DNA from: RHKX01 sp963823275
Lineage (GTDB): Bacteria > Actinomycetota > Thermoleophilia > Solirubrobacterales > 70-9
Assembly (NCBI GenBank): GCA_963823275.1
Contig: CAWGKW010000001.1
Location: 1,054,001-1,118,000 of the forward strand
Reading direction: 5' to 3'
DNA: 64,000 nt
Part shown: positions 16,217 through 25,274 of the stretch, in pieces
How positions within the stretch are numbered: position 1 is the first letter of the stretch
How the letters are laid out: each line of letters opens with the position of its first letter
Translations under genes and position numbers: made by a program
Notes under the pieces: model-generated
What the model was told of the DNA's origin: nothing
The model's database searches: none
Seen by the model: only the letters and a program-made list of their open reading frames with translations

Positions 16217-17613
16217 CGATGGCCCAGTGGTTCGGACCCCGTCGATAGTTTCGGCGGTTGAGTCGAGGCGGCAGCAAAGCAGTCCAGAAACCAAGCGGTC
16301 GCGAGGGTGGCGACGCGCTCGAGCGCTCCCGGCTCCTCGAAGAGGTGGCCTGCCCCCTTGATCACGGCCACCTCCTGTCGCCCGCCGAGCAGGCTCGCCG
16401 CTCGCCGGTTCAGCTCCAGCACCGCCTGGTCGGCGCCGCCGACGATCAGCAGAGTCGGCGCCGTCACGCGCCCGAGGGCGGCGCCGGCGAGGTCGGGCCG
16501 TCCGCCCCGAGAGACGATCGCATCGACGCTGCCGGCGGACGAAGCCGCCGCGTGCATCGCAGCCGCAGCCCCGGTTGAGGCCCCGAACAACCCGATCGGC
16601 AGATCCTCGACGTCGGGCGAGCTCTTCGCCCATGCCAGCGCCGAGAGGAGACGATCGCCGAGCAGCGGGATGTCGAAGACGTTGGCGCGGTCCTCGGCCT
16701 CCTCCTCGGTGAGCAGATCGAACAGGAGGGTCGCGAAGCGAGCGCCATTGAGGCGGGCGGCAACGGCCCGATTTCGCGGACTGAGCCGGCTCGAGCCGCT
16801 CCCGTGGACGAACACGACCAGGCCGACCGGCTCGATGGGAACCTGCAGGGTTCCGAGAAGCTCGAGGCCCATATGAGGTATCGCGACCTCGTGCGCGGCC
16901 ACGTTCGCCGCGGGTTCCGGTCCTGGCGGCGCCGGGGGCGCTCCGTCCTCGACCGTGGCTCGCCGGCGGGACCGGGCCAGCAACTCGACCACCTCCTCGT
17001 CGGAGGTCTGCGTGAAGTCCTCATAGGCGAATCCGACCCCGCGGAACGGCTCCATCGGCCGCAGGCAGAGGAAACCGTCGAACTCCGATCGAAGCCGATC
17101 GCTCACGTCCCTGGGGCATGCCGGGACGGCCAGGATGACCTCACGGGCGCCGCGATCACGCAGCGTCCGTGCGGCCGCAACGGCGGTGAGCCCGGTGGCA
17201 ACCCCGTCGTCGATGAGGAGGGCCGTGCGGCCCTCGACATCCACGGCAGGGTGATCGGGGCGATAGCTGAGCCGGCGCCGCTCGAGCTCCCGCCGCTCAC
17301 GTTCGAGCACCGCCTGGAACTCACCCTCCGAGACGCCGAGGGCGCGGACCGCCTCGGCATCGTGCACGCTCCGCCCATCCTCCCCGATCGCGCCGATGCC
17401 AAGCTCCGGCTGCATCGGCGCACCGAGCTTCCGAACGAGAGCGATGTCCAGCGGCGCGTTGAGCGCCTGGGAAACCTCGTAGGCGACCGGGACTCCACCG
17501 CGAGGCAGGGCAACGACGACCGGGTGGCGGTCAGCCATCTCAGCCAACCCTGCGGCCAGCATCCGGCCGGCATGGCGCCGGTCGCGAAATCCTTGACTCT
17601 CGGCGGTTGGCAC
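16213..17613 (-). CDS. Phosphoribosyltransferase-alpha/beta hydrolase fusion
   Basis: 466 residues. Residues 10-215 are a type I phosphoribosyltransferase with the PRPP-binding loop ALLIDDGVATGLTA (about 130-143). Residues 235-450 are a dienelactone-hydrolase-like alpha/beta hydrolase with FVHGSGSSR (oxyanion), elbow GLFGASTGAA (nucleophile Ser) and C-terminal GAGHLFEEPG (His). The same fusion occurs in M. tuberculosis Rv0571c, a DosR-regulated protein. The GTG start has a near-complete AAGGAGGTGA ribosome-binding site 7-9 bases upstream. First gene of the minus-strand stress-like block. The reaction is unknown. Confidence 0.87.
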   Translation of the reverse strand: MPTAESQGFRDRRHAGRMLAAGLAEMADRHPVVVALPRGGVPVAYEVSQALNAPLDIALVRKLGAPMQPELGIGAIGEDGRSVHDAEAVRALGVSEGEFQAVLERERRELERRRLSYRPDHPAVDVEGRTALLIDDGVATGLTAVAAARTLRDRGAREVILAVPACPRDVSDRLRSEFDGFLCLRPMEPFRGVGFAYEDFTQTSDEEVVELLARSRRRATVEDGAPPAPPGPEPAANVAAHEVAIPHMGLELLGTLQVPIEPVGLVVFVHGSGSSRLSPRNRAVAARLNGARFATLLFDLLTEEEAEDRANVFDIPLLGDRLLSALAWAKSSPDVEDLPIGLFGASTGAAAAMHAAASSAGSVDAIVSRGGRPDLAGAALGRVTAPTLLIVGGADQAVLELNRRAASLLGGRQEVAVIKGAGHLFEEPGALERVATLATAWFLDCFAAASTQPPKLSTGSEPLGHR

Positions 17614-17794
17614 GTTTGCTCACCTCCTTGGTGTGGAGCCACCTCTAAAGGTAGCTTCGCCCGGCATCGAGTTCATCGGGGCCGACTCCCAGGCTCGATC
17701 CGTGCCGCCTACTGAGCGGGCTGGAGCCCGGGGAACCGGATACGCTCCGCCTCATTGGCACCGGACGGCTCCGAAGAAAGGCGGCGGATAGCAG
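17614..17794. other. Divergent intergenic region
   Basis: 181 bp between the PRTase-hydrolase (minus) and the DUF6458 gene (plus). On the minus strand TACCTT lies about 35 bp before the GTG and could be a -10; on the plus strand TACGCT near 17740 is a weaker candidate. I saw no convincing palindrome and no RNA gene. Confidence 0.4.
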
Positions 17795-17995
17795 ATGACC
17801 ATGGGGACCGGGCTCGTGATGGTGGCGATCGGCGCGATCCTGCGCTACGCCGTCAAGGATGAATGGGATGCGATCGATCTGCCGACCGTGGGCCTGATCC
17901 TGATGATCGTGGGCGCCGTCGCCTTCGTCGTCGGGGCCATCTTCGCCTTCAGCAATCGGCCCCCCGGCGGTTCGCCACCCGGTCAGGGCTATTGA
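17795..17995 (+). CDS. Small two-helix membrane protein, DUF6458 type
   Basis: 66 residues with two transmembrane segments (about 4-18 and 32-53) joined by a short acidic loop, then a Pro/Gly-rich tail. It matches the actinobacterial DUF6458 pattern (MGTGLVMVAIGAIL, then IDLPTVGLILMIVGAV). Function unknown. The last 7 bp overlap the convergent glycosyltransferase gene. Confidence 0.75.
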   Translation: MTMGTGLVMVAIGAILRYAVKDEWDAIDLPTVGLILMIVGAVAFVVGAIFAFSNRPPGGSPPGQGY

Positions 17996-19008
17996 AGCGC
18001 CCGCTCGAGTACGGCGACCATCCTCGCGACCTCCAGCCTTACGTCGTGGGCACGGGCGGCCGCACGGGCGGCCTGATTCGGCGTCGGTAGCTCCGCCGCC
18101 CGCTCGAGGGCGGAGGTGAGTGCGACGGTGTCTCCGGGGTCGACCAGAACCCCCGACTCGGGGGAGACGAACTCAGGCGGGCCACCGATCGTTGTCGCGA
18201 CGACGGTCCGCTCCATCGCCATACCCTCGAGCGTCGCCTGGCCGAACGGTTCGACCAGCGACGGCTGACAGAGGACGTCACATGCCGCGACCCACCGGGG
18301 GACCTCAGCCTGGGGAATCCGGCCCACGATGGTGACGTCTTCGCGGCCCTCGAGGTCGCTGCGCAGAGGGCCGTCGCCGACGAAGGCGAGCCGTCCGCGA
18401 CCGAGCGCGGCGAACGCCTCGGCGAGCCCGACCACGTTCTTGCGCTCGAGCAACGAGCCGACGCAGAGGAACGCCGGCCCCGCGCCCTCCCAGCCGAGCT
18501 CCGCTCGGGCTTCTCCGGCATCGGCGGGGCGGAAGGCATCGAGGTCGATGCCGCAGTCAGCGATCGAAATCTTGGGCTCGACGGAGGGGATGGCCTGCGT
18601 CAGTTGCCCCGCGAGCCAGCGCGAGTTGGCGATCACGCCCGACGCCCGGCCGATCACCACGCGTGTGGCGAGCTTGACGCCGTTGATCTCGCCGATGTTC
18701 CTCACGTCCTGCCCGTGCGCCATCACGACGAGCGGCGCTCGGGCCGCGAGCGAGGCTGCCGCGCCCGCAGCCCCGGCCGGGAACAGGAAGTGGGCGAACA
18801 CGACGTCGGGATCCCAGCGCCTTGCGGTCGCGATCGAACTGCCCAGCAGTCCGGCGTACTTCGTCGGCGCCCCGCCCCGCCTGCTGATCGACGAGACCTC
18901 GACCTCGTGGCCGAGTCGCTCGAGCTCACGGGTCAGTGGGACGAGGAAGCTGCCGAGGTCCGGGTTCTCGGGGCTGGGCCACATCTGGGTGACGAGCTGA
19001 ATCCGCAT
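17989..19008 (-). CDS. Glycosyltransferase family 4
   Basis: 339 residues. GT-B fold: the N-terminal half contains VTQMWPSPENPDLGSFLVPL and MAHGQDVRN, the C-terminal half has LCVGSLLERKNV (about 198) and the nucleotide-sugar-binding region PSLVEPFGQATLEGMAM (about 268-284). Acceptor and product are unknown. ATG 19008 is preferred over an in-frame ATG 17 codons upstream because conservation begins at MRIQLVTQ. Divergent from the TRIC channel gene with 57 bp between starts. Confidence 0.85.
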   Translation of the reverse strand: MRIQLVTQMWPSPENPDLGSFLVPLTRELERLGHEVEVSSISRRGGAPTKYAGLLGSSIATARRWDPDVVFAHFLFPAGAAGAAASLAARAPLVVMAHGQDVRNIGEINGVKLATRVVIGRASGVIANSRWLAGQLTQAIPSVEPKISIADCGIDLDAFRPADAGEARAELGWEGAGPAFLCVGSLLERKNVVGLAEAFAALGRGRLAFVGDGPLRSDLEGREDVTIVGRIPQAEVPRWVAACDVLCQPSLVEPFGQATLEGMAMERTVVATTIGGPPEFVSPESGVLVDPGDTVALTSALERAAELPTPNQAARAAARAHDVRLEVARMVAVLERALQ

Positions 19009-19050
19009 GGCCGACTCAATAGCACGGCTTCCGAGCCCGTGGATAGCCGG

Positions 19051-19056
19051 TAGCTT
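19051..19056 (+). promoter_or_regulatory. Leaderless-type -10 before TRIC gene
   Basis: TAGCTT, then nine bases, then ATG 19066. The twelve bases TAGCTTCAAGCG recur identically before the gene that starts at 21738 on the minus strand. Confidence 0.5.
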
Positions 19057-19065
19057 CAAGCGCCG

Positions 19066-19692
19066 ATGGAGGTGGCCGAGCTCGCAGGAACGATCGTCTT
19101 CGCCGTCTCCGGCGTGCTCGCAGTCTCAGCACGCCACCTCGACTGGTTCGGGGCGATCGTGATCGGCGTCGTCACGGCGCTGGGAGGGGGAACGATTCGC
19201 GGCCTCATCCTCGGGGCTACGCCCGTCTTCTGGATCGAGGATCAGACCTATCTCCTCGTGGCCGTGATCGGGGCGGCGCTCTCAATCCCGTTGGTCGGCC
19301 TGATCGGGGAGGGTTCGACCCGCCGGATCGAGGACGGGGTCCGGCTCGCCGACGCCGCAGGGTTGGCGTTGTTCTCGATCGTCGGGGCAAGCATCACACT
19401 CGATCTCGGCTTCGACGGTGGGGTCGCGGTCGTTGCGGCCATCATCACCGGGGCCGGGGGAGGGGTGATCCGCGACATCCTCACCGGTCGCAAACCCCTG
19501 ATCATCGTCGGCGGAGAGATCTACGCGACGGCCGCTCTGGCCGGCTCGGCGATCTTCGTCCTTCTGGAGGAGCAGACGTCGGTTGCCGAACCGATCTCGG
19601 CGGCGATCGGGATGCTCGTCATCCTCGGCCTGAGGATGCTCAGCATCAGGCGCGGCTGGTCGTTGCCGTCACTTGGCGCCGAGGGCCGATAG
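19066..19692 (+). CDS. TRIC-family cation channel (UPF0126/YadS-like)
   Basis: 208 residues, about seven membrane helices in two homologous halves. Each half carries the glycine-rich kink: ALGGGTIRGLILG (about 41-53) and GAGGGVIRDILTG (about 127-139). In typical bacterial TRIC both halves read GGG-IRD; the first here has Gly in place of Asp. It forms a trimeric monovalent-cation channel of the inner membrane. Likely leaderless. Confidence 0.88.
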   Translation: MEVAELAGTIVFAVSGVLAVSARHLDWFGAIVIGVVTALGGGTIRGLILGATPVFWIEDQTYLLVAVIGAALSIPLVGLIGEGSTRRIEDGVRLADAAGLALFSIVGASITLDLGFDGGVAVVAAIITGAGGGVIRDILTGRKPLIIVGGEIYATAALAGSAIFVLLEEQTSVAEPISAAIGMLVILGLRMLSIRRGWSLPSLGAEGR

Positions 19693-19706
19693 GCCGAGAG
19701 GGTCAG

Positions 19707-20195
19707 TCAGTCGACGAGCTTCTGGATGGTGAACCTGCGGTTGCCCCGTGGGGTCTCGACGACGATTTCGGTGCCGACGCGGCCGTCGCGGAGCGCCCGG
19801 CCGACTGGGGACTCCGCCGAGAGCCGGCCGTCGCTCAGGTCAGCCTCGGTCGGTCCGACCAGCTTCCAAGCATGGGTCTCGCCGGAGTCGTCGAGCACCT
19901 CGGCGGTCCGCCCGAACGCGAAGGTCTCCGGGTCGTTGTCGACCTCGACCACCACGGCGTCGCGCATCCGCATCCGAAGACGCTTGATCTTGGTCTCGAG
20001 GTGAGCCTGATCCTCCTTGGCGATGTGGTAATCGGCATTCTCCTTGAGGTCGCCGAGCTCGCGGGCGGCCTTGATCCGCGCCGCCATCGCCAGGCGTCCG
20101 GGTCCCTCCAGCTCATCGACCTCCGCCCTGAGCTCGAGCAGGCCCTCGGCGGTGATCGACTCTCCGGTGATTTCCCGGTCCTCCTGGTTGCTCAT
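19707..20195 (-). CDS. greA: Transcription elongation factor GreA
   Basis: 162 residues. The N-terminal coiled coil carries the acidic tip GDLKENADYHIAKE (about 48-61), which enters the RNA polymerase secondary channel and promotes cleavage of backtracked RNA. The C-terminal FKBP-like domain follows (VGPTEADLSDGRLSAESPVGRAL). Start ATG is preceded by AAGGTGAG. The usual family start residue pattern is extended by about ten residues. It converges with the TRIC gene, 14 bp between stops. Confidence 0.93.
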   Translation of the reverse strand: MSNQEDREITGESITAEGLLELRAEVDELEGPGRLAMAARIKAARELGDLKENADYHIAKEDQAHLETKIKRLRMRMRDAVVVEVDNDPETFAFGRTAEVLDDSGETHAWKLVGPTEADLSDGRLSAESPVGRALRDGRVGTEIVVETPRGNRRFTIQKLVD

Positions 20196-20234
20196 CGACT
20201 CACCTTGGCAGATCGCGTCAGGGCGGTGTCGCCA

Positions 20235-20990
20235 TCAACGCGCGTTGAGCTTGCCGAAGCCCTTCTTGAGCCGGTTCCGGTCGACGTTGCCCGTGATGCC
20301 CTTGACCCGGCCCGAGCTCGTGTACTGCCAGATCGTCCAACCCTTGCCGCCCCAGTTGGCGGCCGGGACGCTCGGCTTCGGCACGTCGAAGTTGGCCACC
20401 CAGAGGGGGTGGCCCTCGCCCGCGAAGGAGGTCGTGTCGCCGGTGGCGAGCCAGCTCGAGCTGTTGGTGTAGATCAGCGGCTTGACGTTCAGCTTCTTCT
20501 CGACGCGGTTGAGCCAGGTGCGGATCCAGAGCCGCAACCTCCTCTCGTCGAGCCGCGTGAACGGCGACTCGACGTCGAGCGCGGGACGAAGGTCGTCATC
20601 GCCGACGCTGCCGACGACGTTGATGAACCGATTCGCCTCGGCGCGGGCGTCCTCCTTGGCCTTCTCCGGGGTGCCGCCCTTGGCGAAGGCGCGATGGTAG
20701 GCGCCAACCCGCAATCCCTCCGCGTTCGCGTTGGCGTAGTTGCGGGCGAAGTACCGGTCTCGACCGCACTCCTCGGGCACCACAGTGCAGTCCCTGCCAC
20801 TCCCGCGGCTGGCCTGCACGTAGGCGAACCGGATGTCGGTCTTGCCGACCTTCCTCCACGAGATCTCCCCCTGGAAGCGCGAGACGTCGATGCCCTTGAT
20901 CGGCATCGTCGCCGCGGCGTACGACTGAGCGGCGAACAGCGGCAGGGCGATCAGGATCAGGACGGGAAGAATCGATTTGAGTTTCATCAT
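20235..20990 (-). CDS. Secreted glycoside hydrolase family 25 lysozyme
   Basis: About 251 residues. Signal peptide (MKLKS then a hydrophobic stretch ending QSYAAA). The mature domain begins IKGIDVSRFQGEISW with the first catalytic-region Asp; the DxE motif is ALDVE near residue 138; the family end pattern WQYTSSGRVKGITGNVDRN is intact. GH25 muramidases cleave peptidoglycan. A Cys pair (DCTVVPEEC) may form a disulfide. The start is ATG 20990, next to a GGAAG element; 21002 is an alternative. Confidence 0.88.
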   Translation of the reverse strand: MMKLKSILPVLILIALPLFAAQSYAAATMPIKGIDVSRFQGEISWRKVGKTDIRFAYVQASRGSGRDCTVVPEECGRDRYFARNYANANAEGLRVGAYHRAFAKGGTPEKAKEDARAEANRFINVVGSVGDDDLRPALDVESPFTRLDERRLRLWIRTWLNRVEKKLNVKPLIYTNSSSWLATGDTTSFAGEGHPLWVANFDVPKPSVPAANWGGKGWTIWQYTSSGRVKGITGNVDRNRLKKGFGKLNAR

Positions 20991-21078
20991 CGCTTCCAAC
21001 ACGGGCGGCCCCGAATAGTTTTCGACGGACCGGCCGGACCCACCTTCCGCACGTGCGTGGATCTGGACCGCGGATCGG

Positions 21079-21738
21079 CTAGGGAACGATCTCCAGCCGG
21101 CGTGCCACGGCGGCGGCGATCGCGGTCGCGAACGGTCCGGCCGGGTATCCGGCGATCGACCCCGCGCCGGAGCCGATCCTGAGCCCAGCCGGCTCGCTGT
21201 GGAGCTCGATCTCGATCGAGACCCTGACGGACCGGGAGGTCAGCGGGGCGCCGCCGGCGACCGCGCCGAGCAGTCCTCCGCCGGGAATCGCCGCCCGTAG
21301 CCACGGATCGCCGAAGCGGATCAGCTCGGCGCCGGTCGTCGTTCCCTCGGCCGCCATCGCGTAGCTGCCCCCGCCGGTGCGCGTGAGCACGAACGCCGTG
21401 ACCTCGAGTGGGCCGGTGCGGAAGTCGACCAGCTCGATGTCGACCTCGTTGAAGCCGTCGAGGGCGGAGAGCCCCGCCCCTCGTCCGCCGGGGTCGCGCC
21501 CCGCGTCGTCATCGCCGGCAAGGCCGATCACCAGGCCCTCGCCGCAGACCGACAGTCGGTCGCCCCCGTTGCGGAGCAACCGGTGAGCCGGCCAGGCGCT
21601 GACCGACACGTCGGCGCGTCCGCCGCCCTCGATCAGCCGTCGGCGGATGCGAGCGGCCGCGAGCCGCGGCAAGCCGACCTGGACGGCCAGCAACGCGACG
21701 AGCAGTGCGGCGAGGGCGACTGAGGCCGGCGGTGGCAT
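21079..21738 (-). CDS. Membrane-anchored DUF2993-like lipoprotein-exported protein
   Basis: 219 residues. A single N-terminal hydrophobic helix (about 5-22) precedes an extracytoplasmic domain. The layout, with short VSVSAWPAHRLL and FNEVDIELVDFRTGPLEVT stretches and a C-terminal EIELHSEPAGLRI repeat, recalls DUF2993/LmeA-type lipid-binding proteins, but the match is weak and the function is unknown. TAGCTT lies six bases before the ATG, so the gene is probably leaderless. Confidence 0.55.
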   Translation of the reverse strand: MPPPASVALAALLVALLAVQVGLPRLAAARIRRRLIEGGGRADVSVSAWPAHRLLRNGGDRLSVCGEGLVIGLAGDDDAGRDPGGRGAGLSALDGFNEVDIELVDFRTGPLEVTAFVLTRTGGGSYAMAAEGTTTGAELIRFGDPWLRAAIPGGGLLGAVAGGAPLTSRSVRVSIEIELHSEPAGLRIGSGAGSIAGYPAGPFATAIAAAVARRLEIVP

Positions 21739-21744
21739 CGCTTG

Positions 21745-21750
21745 AAGCTA
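21745..21750 (-). promoter_or_regulatory. Leaderless-type -10 before DUF2993-like gene
   Basis: TAGCTT on the minus strand, six bases before ATG 21738; the following bases CAAGCG match those before the TRIC gene. Confidence 0.5.
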
Positions 21751-21846
21751 ACCGGGTCGAGGCGATCGTCAATCGACGCCGGCCCGGGTTGCGAGAAATA
21801 GACTGTCCGCTCCCATCGCGCGTTTCGTCCCGGAGGAGAGAGTGCA

Positions 21847-24225
21847 GTGAGAAAGTCCGTCGTCTTCGCCCTGGCTTCGCTGGTCTCTTTATCGGGTATG
21901 TCAACGGCGCCGGCGAACGCCTCTCCCTACATCCACGCCCATCGCGGGGGCCCGCTGGAGACCGTCGGCGGCGAGCTTCGGCCCGCCTACCCTGAGAACT
22001 CCCTGCCGGCATTCCGTCACTCCGCGAAGGCCGGATTCGTGCTCGAAATGGACACCCGCCTGACGTCCGACGGCCGGGCCGTCGTCATGCACGATGCCTC
22101 CCTGAAGCGGACCACCAACTGCACGGGGCTGGTCTCGGAGAGGACCCTCGCCGAGATCCGCGGCGAGTGTGAGATCGACATCCTCGGCACCGACGACGTC
22201 TCCCGCCACCTCGGTAAGCTCGACGACCGCCGGGCGAGGATTCCGACCACGATCCAGGCGCTGGAGCTCGCGAAGAGGCATGGGGTGGACGTCAACCTCG
22301 AGACCAACAACTACCCCACCGACCCCGACTACGACCCCTCATCGCCCTCGGGCTTTGCGTTGAAGGTCGCCCAGCAGGTCAAAGACAGCGGCTATCCGCC
22401 CGGCGATCTGATCCTGCAGAGCTTCCTACCCGGCAATCTCACCCCGTTCCTCGACGACCGCTACTTCGACGACAGCAGCGCGTCGCTTCTGACGTTTCAG
22501 AACGTCAACAGCATCGCCGCGGACATTGCGGCGGGCAGCGGGATGGACTTCATCTCGCCGCAATGGCCGGTCGACGAGGAGCTGATCCAGGATGCCCACG
22601 CTCAGGGTCTCCAGGTCGCTCCCTTCACGTTCGAGGCACGTTCCGACGTCAGGGCCGCGACGCTGGCGGGTGCCGATGCGCTGATCGCAAACGATCCGCA
22701 ATCGGCCCGCAGGGCGGTGAGGGCGGTCGAGCCCGACGCGACCCCGCTGCCGAGGCCTCCGTCGAAGCGGGCCTGCGCTGCGACCCGAGCCGCCAACCGC
22801 TCGAAGCCGGCGATCAACCTCTACCCCGACGACAGCGGCCCGCGGGTCTTCGCCCTCCAGTACAAGCAGGATCTGAGCAACGTCGTCAGCTACGACTCGT
22901 TCCGCAGGAAGATCGAGTGCTTGATCCTCGACTACGTCGTGCCGAACATCGCCAAGAGGCGCCCGAACGTCGTCGCGCTGACCGAGGACGTGGGATTGAT
23001 GACGCTGGCGACGGGTTCCCGGGGGGCATCGACGCGGGAGATCTTCAGCGATCCCGGCAACGTCCCGGGCTGCGAGAACATCCCCTCGCCGTGCGGCGTA
23101 GCGGTGGCGCTCGGCACCCTCGACGGCGAGTACGCCGCCCAGGAGTCGGCCTACGAAGATCGGTTCGGCGGTGTTCCCGGGTTCTCCAAGACGTTCGTCG
23201 CCGGCACCGACACCTTCGCCCGCGGTTGGATGCAGACGTTCAGCTCTCTAGCCAAGCGGTACGACGTCTACATCCTCGGCTCCAACAACCAGCCCGAGTT
23301 TCGCGAGTCGGTCGACCCGGACGAGATCGCGCTCTTCGCCGATCCCGACGTCCCTGACCCCACCAGCGCCTTCGTGGCAACCGGCCCGGAGGTCTACAAC
23401 GAGGCGTTCATGTGGGCGCCGAAGAACCTAACCGCCGACGGCCCCCGCCCGCTGCGGAACGTGGTCGCATCGAACAAGAAGGTGCCGCTGACCAGCATCG
23501 AAAACCTGATCAGCCTGACTCCAGGCCCGAGCACCGGCCCGGATGCGGTCGAGAACGTCCGTCCGTACAGGATCCCCGGGACCAAGGCGAGGATGTCGTT
23601 CGCGACCAGTCTCCCCGCGTTCGTCTACAACGGCGGCCCGGTGACGCCCTTCGGAGAGGCGCCCGGCCCGGGCATCGATCCGTGCTCGGATACCTCGAAG
23701 TACTACATGTACTGCCTCGAGGATCTGGGGACCAACCTGGTCATGCAGGACGAGGCGAACCCGGGCGAATGGGCGACTGCGAACGAGTGGCAACCGCTCG
23801 AGTGGATGTCGTCGACCTGGCGTTCCTCGACCGATCCGACCGTCTCCTTCGACTACAACGTGACCCCGCACATGGTCGGCAACCTCGCCGACCTCCCCTT
23901 CGACGGGCAGACCGCGATCACCCAGCGCGGCCTCAGGGGCCCGAGGGGCGTCAAGCGGGCGAACGCGAGCTGCAACTACGTGGGCAACTCGGAGTTCCTG
24001 CCCGAGGACCCCGCCGCCTACGAGGTCTACGCGGGGCCTAAGCGCGAGTTCCTCGGCCTGGCGCCATGGGCCGCGCCCGACGCCTCGCGCGACGAGCTGC
24101 GCGAGATCGGCGCGGCGCTGGCGCCCGGCTCGGGCGACCCCCGCGAGAACGACTACCTCGAGACCGCCGTGATCGCCGACCTCCCCTACCCGCCGGTGAA
24201 CCATCGGGCGAACTGCTCCGGCTGA
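21847..24225 (+). CDS. Secreted glycerophosphodiester phosphodiesterase with a C-terminal nitrilase-like domain
   Basis: 792 residues. Signal peptide 1-25 (ending PANA). GDPD domain about 28-295 with the family motifs AHRGG, ENSLPAF, EMDTRLTSDG and HDASLKRTT: a metal-dependent TIM barrel that hydrolyses glycerophosphodiesters. Residues about 320-760 have strands resembling carbon-nitrogen hydrolases: NVVALTEDVG (Glu), ASNKKVPLTSIENL (Lys), and MSFATSLPAF where the catalytic Cys would be expected but a Thr is seen. Six or more Cys suggest disulfides in the exported protein. The C-terminal assignment is tentative. Confidence 0.8.
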   Translation: MRKSVVFALASLVSLSGMSTAPANASPYIHAHRGGPLETVGGELRPAYPENSLPAFRHSAKAGFVLEMDTRLTSDGRAVVMHDASLKRTTNCTGLVSERTLAEIRGECEIDILGTDDVSRHLGKLDDRRARIPTTIQALELAKRHGVDVNLETNNYPTDPDYDPSSPSGFALKVAQQVKDSGYPPGDLILQSFLPGNLTPFLDDRYFDDSSASLLTFQNVNSIAADIAAGSGMDFISPQWPVDEELIQDAHAQGLQVAPFTFEARSDVRAATLAGADALIANDPQSARRAVRAVEPDATPLPRPPSKRACAATRAANRSKPAINLYPDDSGPRVFALQYKQDLSNVVSYDSFRRKIECLILDYVVPNIAKRRPNVVALTEDVGLMTLATGSRGASTREIFSDPGNVPGCENIPSPCGVAVALGTLDGEYAAQESAYEDRFGGVPGFSKTFVAGTDTFARGWMQTFSSLAKRYDVYILGSNNQPEFRESVDPDEIALFADPDVPDPTSAFVATGPEVYNEAFMWAPKNLTADGPRPLRNVVASNKKVPLTSIENLISLTPGPSTGPDAVENVRPYRIPGTKARMSFATSLPAFVYNGGPVTPFGEAPGPGIDPCSDTSKYYMYCLEDLGTNLVMQDEANPGEWATANEWQPLEWMSSTWRSSTDPTVSFDYNVTPHMVGNLADLPFDGQTAITQRGLRGPRGVKRANASCNYVGNSEFLPEDPAAYEVYAGPKREFLGLAPWAAPDASRDELREIGAALAPGSGDPRENDYLETAVIADLPYPPVNHRANCSG

Positions 24226-24251
24226 GCATCGGCAACCGGCCCGGAGGCCGG

Positions 24252-25274
24252 ATGCGCGATCATTGCCCGAGCATGGAGTCCAGTGCAGAGCCGCTGATTG
24301 ACGCGCACGGCAGGGTCATCTCGGATCTGCGCGTGTCGGTGACCGATCGCTGCAACTTCCGCTGCCAGTACTGCATGCCCGCCGACGGCCTGCCCTGGCT
24401 CGAGCGCGACGAAGTGCTCAGCTTCGAGGAGATCGAGCGCCTGGTCGGGCTGCTGGTCGGTCTCGGGATCGAGGACGTGCGGCTGACCGGGGGCGAGCCC
24501 CTCGTCCGCAGGGAGTTCCCGAGGCTCGTCTCGATGCTCGCTCCGATCCTAGGTCTCGGGGACCTCTCACTGACCACCAACGGCTACCTGCTCGAACGGG
24601 ATGCCGATGCGCTGGTGGAGGCGGGGATCGGCCGCGTCAACGTCTCGATCGACTCGCTGGCCCGCGATCGCTTCTTCCAGATCACCCGCAGGGACGCTCT
24701 TCCCCAGGTGCTCCGGGGCCTCGAGGCGATCGCCGCCCATGAGAGCGTGCGTCCCATCAAGGTCAACGCGATCGCGATGCGCGACTTCACCGAGCGCGAG
24801 GTCTCCTCCTTCGCCGACCTCGCGCGGACGAGCAACTACCAGGTGCGATTCATCGAGTTCATGCCGCTCGACGCCGATCACACCTGGACGCCGGACTCGG
24901 TCCTGACCGGCGCCGAGATCCGCTCGCTGATCGAACGCGAGCACGAGCTGGTTGAGCTGCCCCGTGAGCCCTCGGCCACCGCCCGGGTCTTCGGCTTCGC
25001 CGACAGCCCGGGCGAGATCGGGTTCATCAATCCCGTCAGCGAACCCTTCTGCGCCGACTGCAACCGCCTGCGGCTGACCGCCGAGGGCAAGCTCAGGACC
25101 TGCCTCTTCTCGGTCCATGAGACCGATCTGCGCGAACCGATGCGGGTGGGCGCCTCCGATCAGGAGCTCGAGGGGATCATCCGCGAGGCGGTCTGGCGCA
25201 AGGAGCTCAAGCACCACGTCGGCGAGAAGGGTTTCCGCCCGCCGCCCCGCTCAATGAGCGCAATCGGCGGCTGA
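24252..25274 (+). CDS. moaA: GTP 3',8-cyclase MoaA
   Basis: 340-residue radical SAM enzyme for the first step of molybdenum cofactor synthesis. The SAM cluster is C34-X3-C38-X2-C41 (TDRCNFRCQYC); the C-terminal cluster is in CADCNRLRLTAEGKLRTC (about 268-285); and the essential Gly-Gly ends the protein (SAIGG). GGAGG is four bases before ATG 24252; a second ATG is seven codons in. It follows the GDPD gene by 26 bp but is about 22 kb from the other cofactor genes. Confidence 0.95.
   Translation: MRDHCPSMESSAEPLIDAHGRVISDLRVSVTDRCNFRCQYCMPADGLPWLERDEVLSFEEIERLVGLLVGLGIEDVRLTGGEPLVRREFPRLVSMLAPILGLGDLSLTTNGYLLERDADALVEAGIGRVNVSIDSLARDRFFQITRRDALPQVLRGLEAIAAHESVRPIKVNAIAMRDFTEREVSSFADLARTSNYQVRFIEFMPLDADHTWTPDSVLTGAEIRSLIEREHELVELPREPSATARVFGFADSPGEIGFINPVSEPFCADCNRLRLTAEGKLRTCLFSVHETDLREPMRVGASDQELEGIIREAVWRKELKHHVGEKGFRPPPRSMSAIGG

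Noticed and set aside
17614..17720. Possible DosR-type box upstream of the PRTase-hydrolase gene
   Set aside because: GGGAGTCGGCCCC resembles half of the known site but lacks the symmetric 20-bp pattern.
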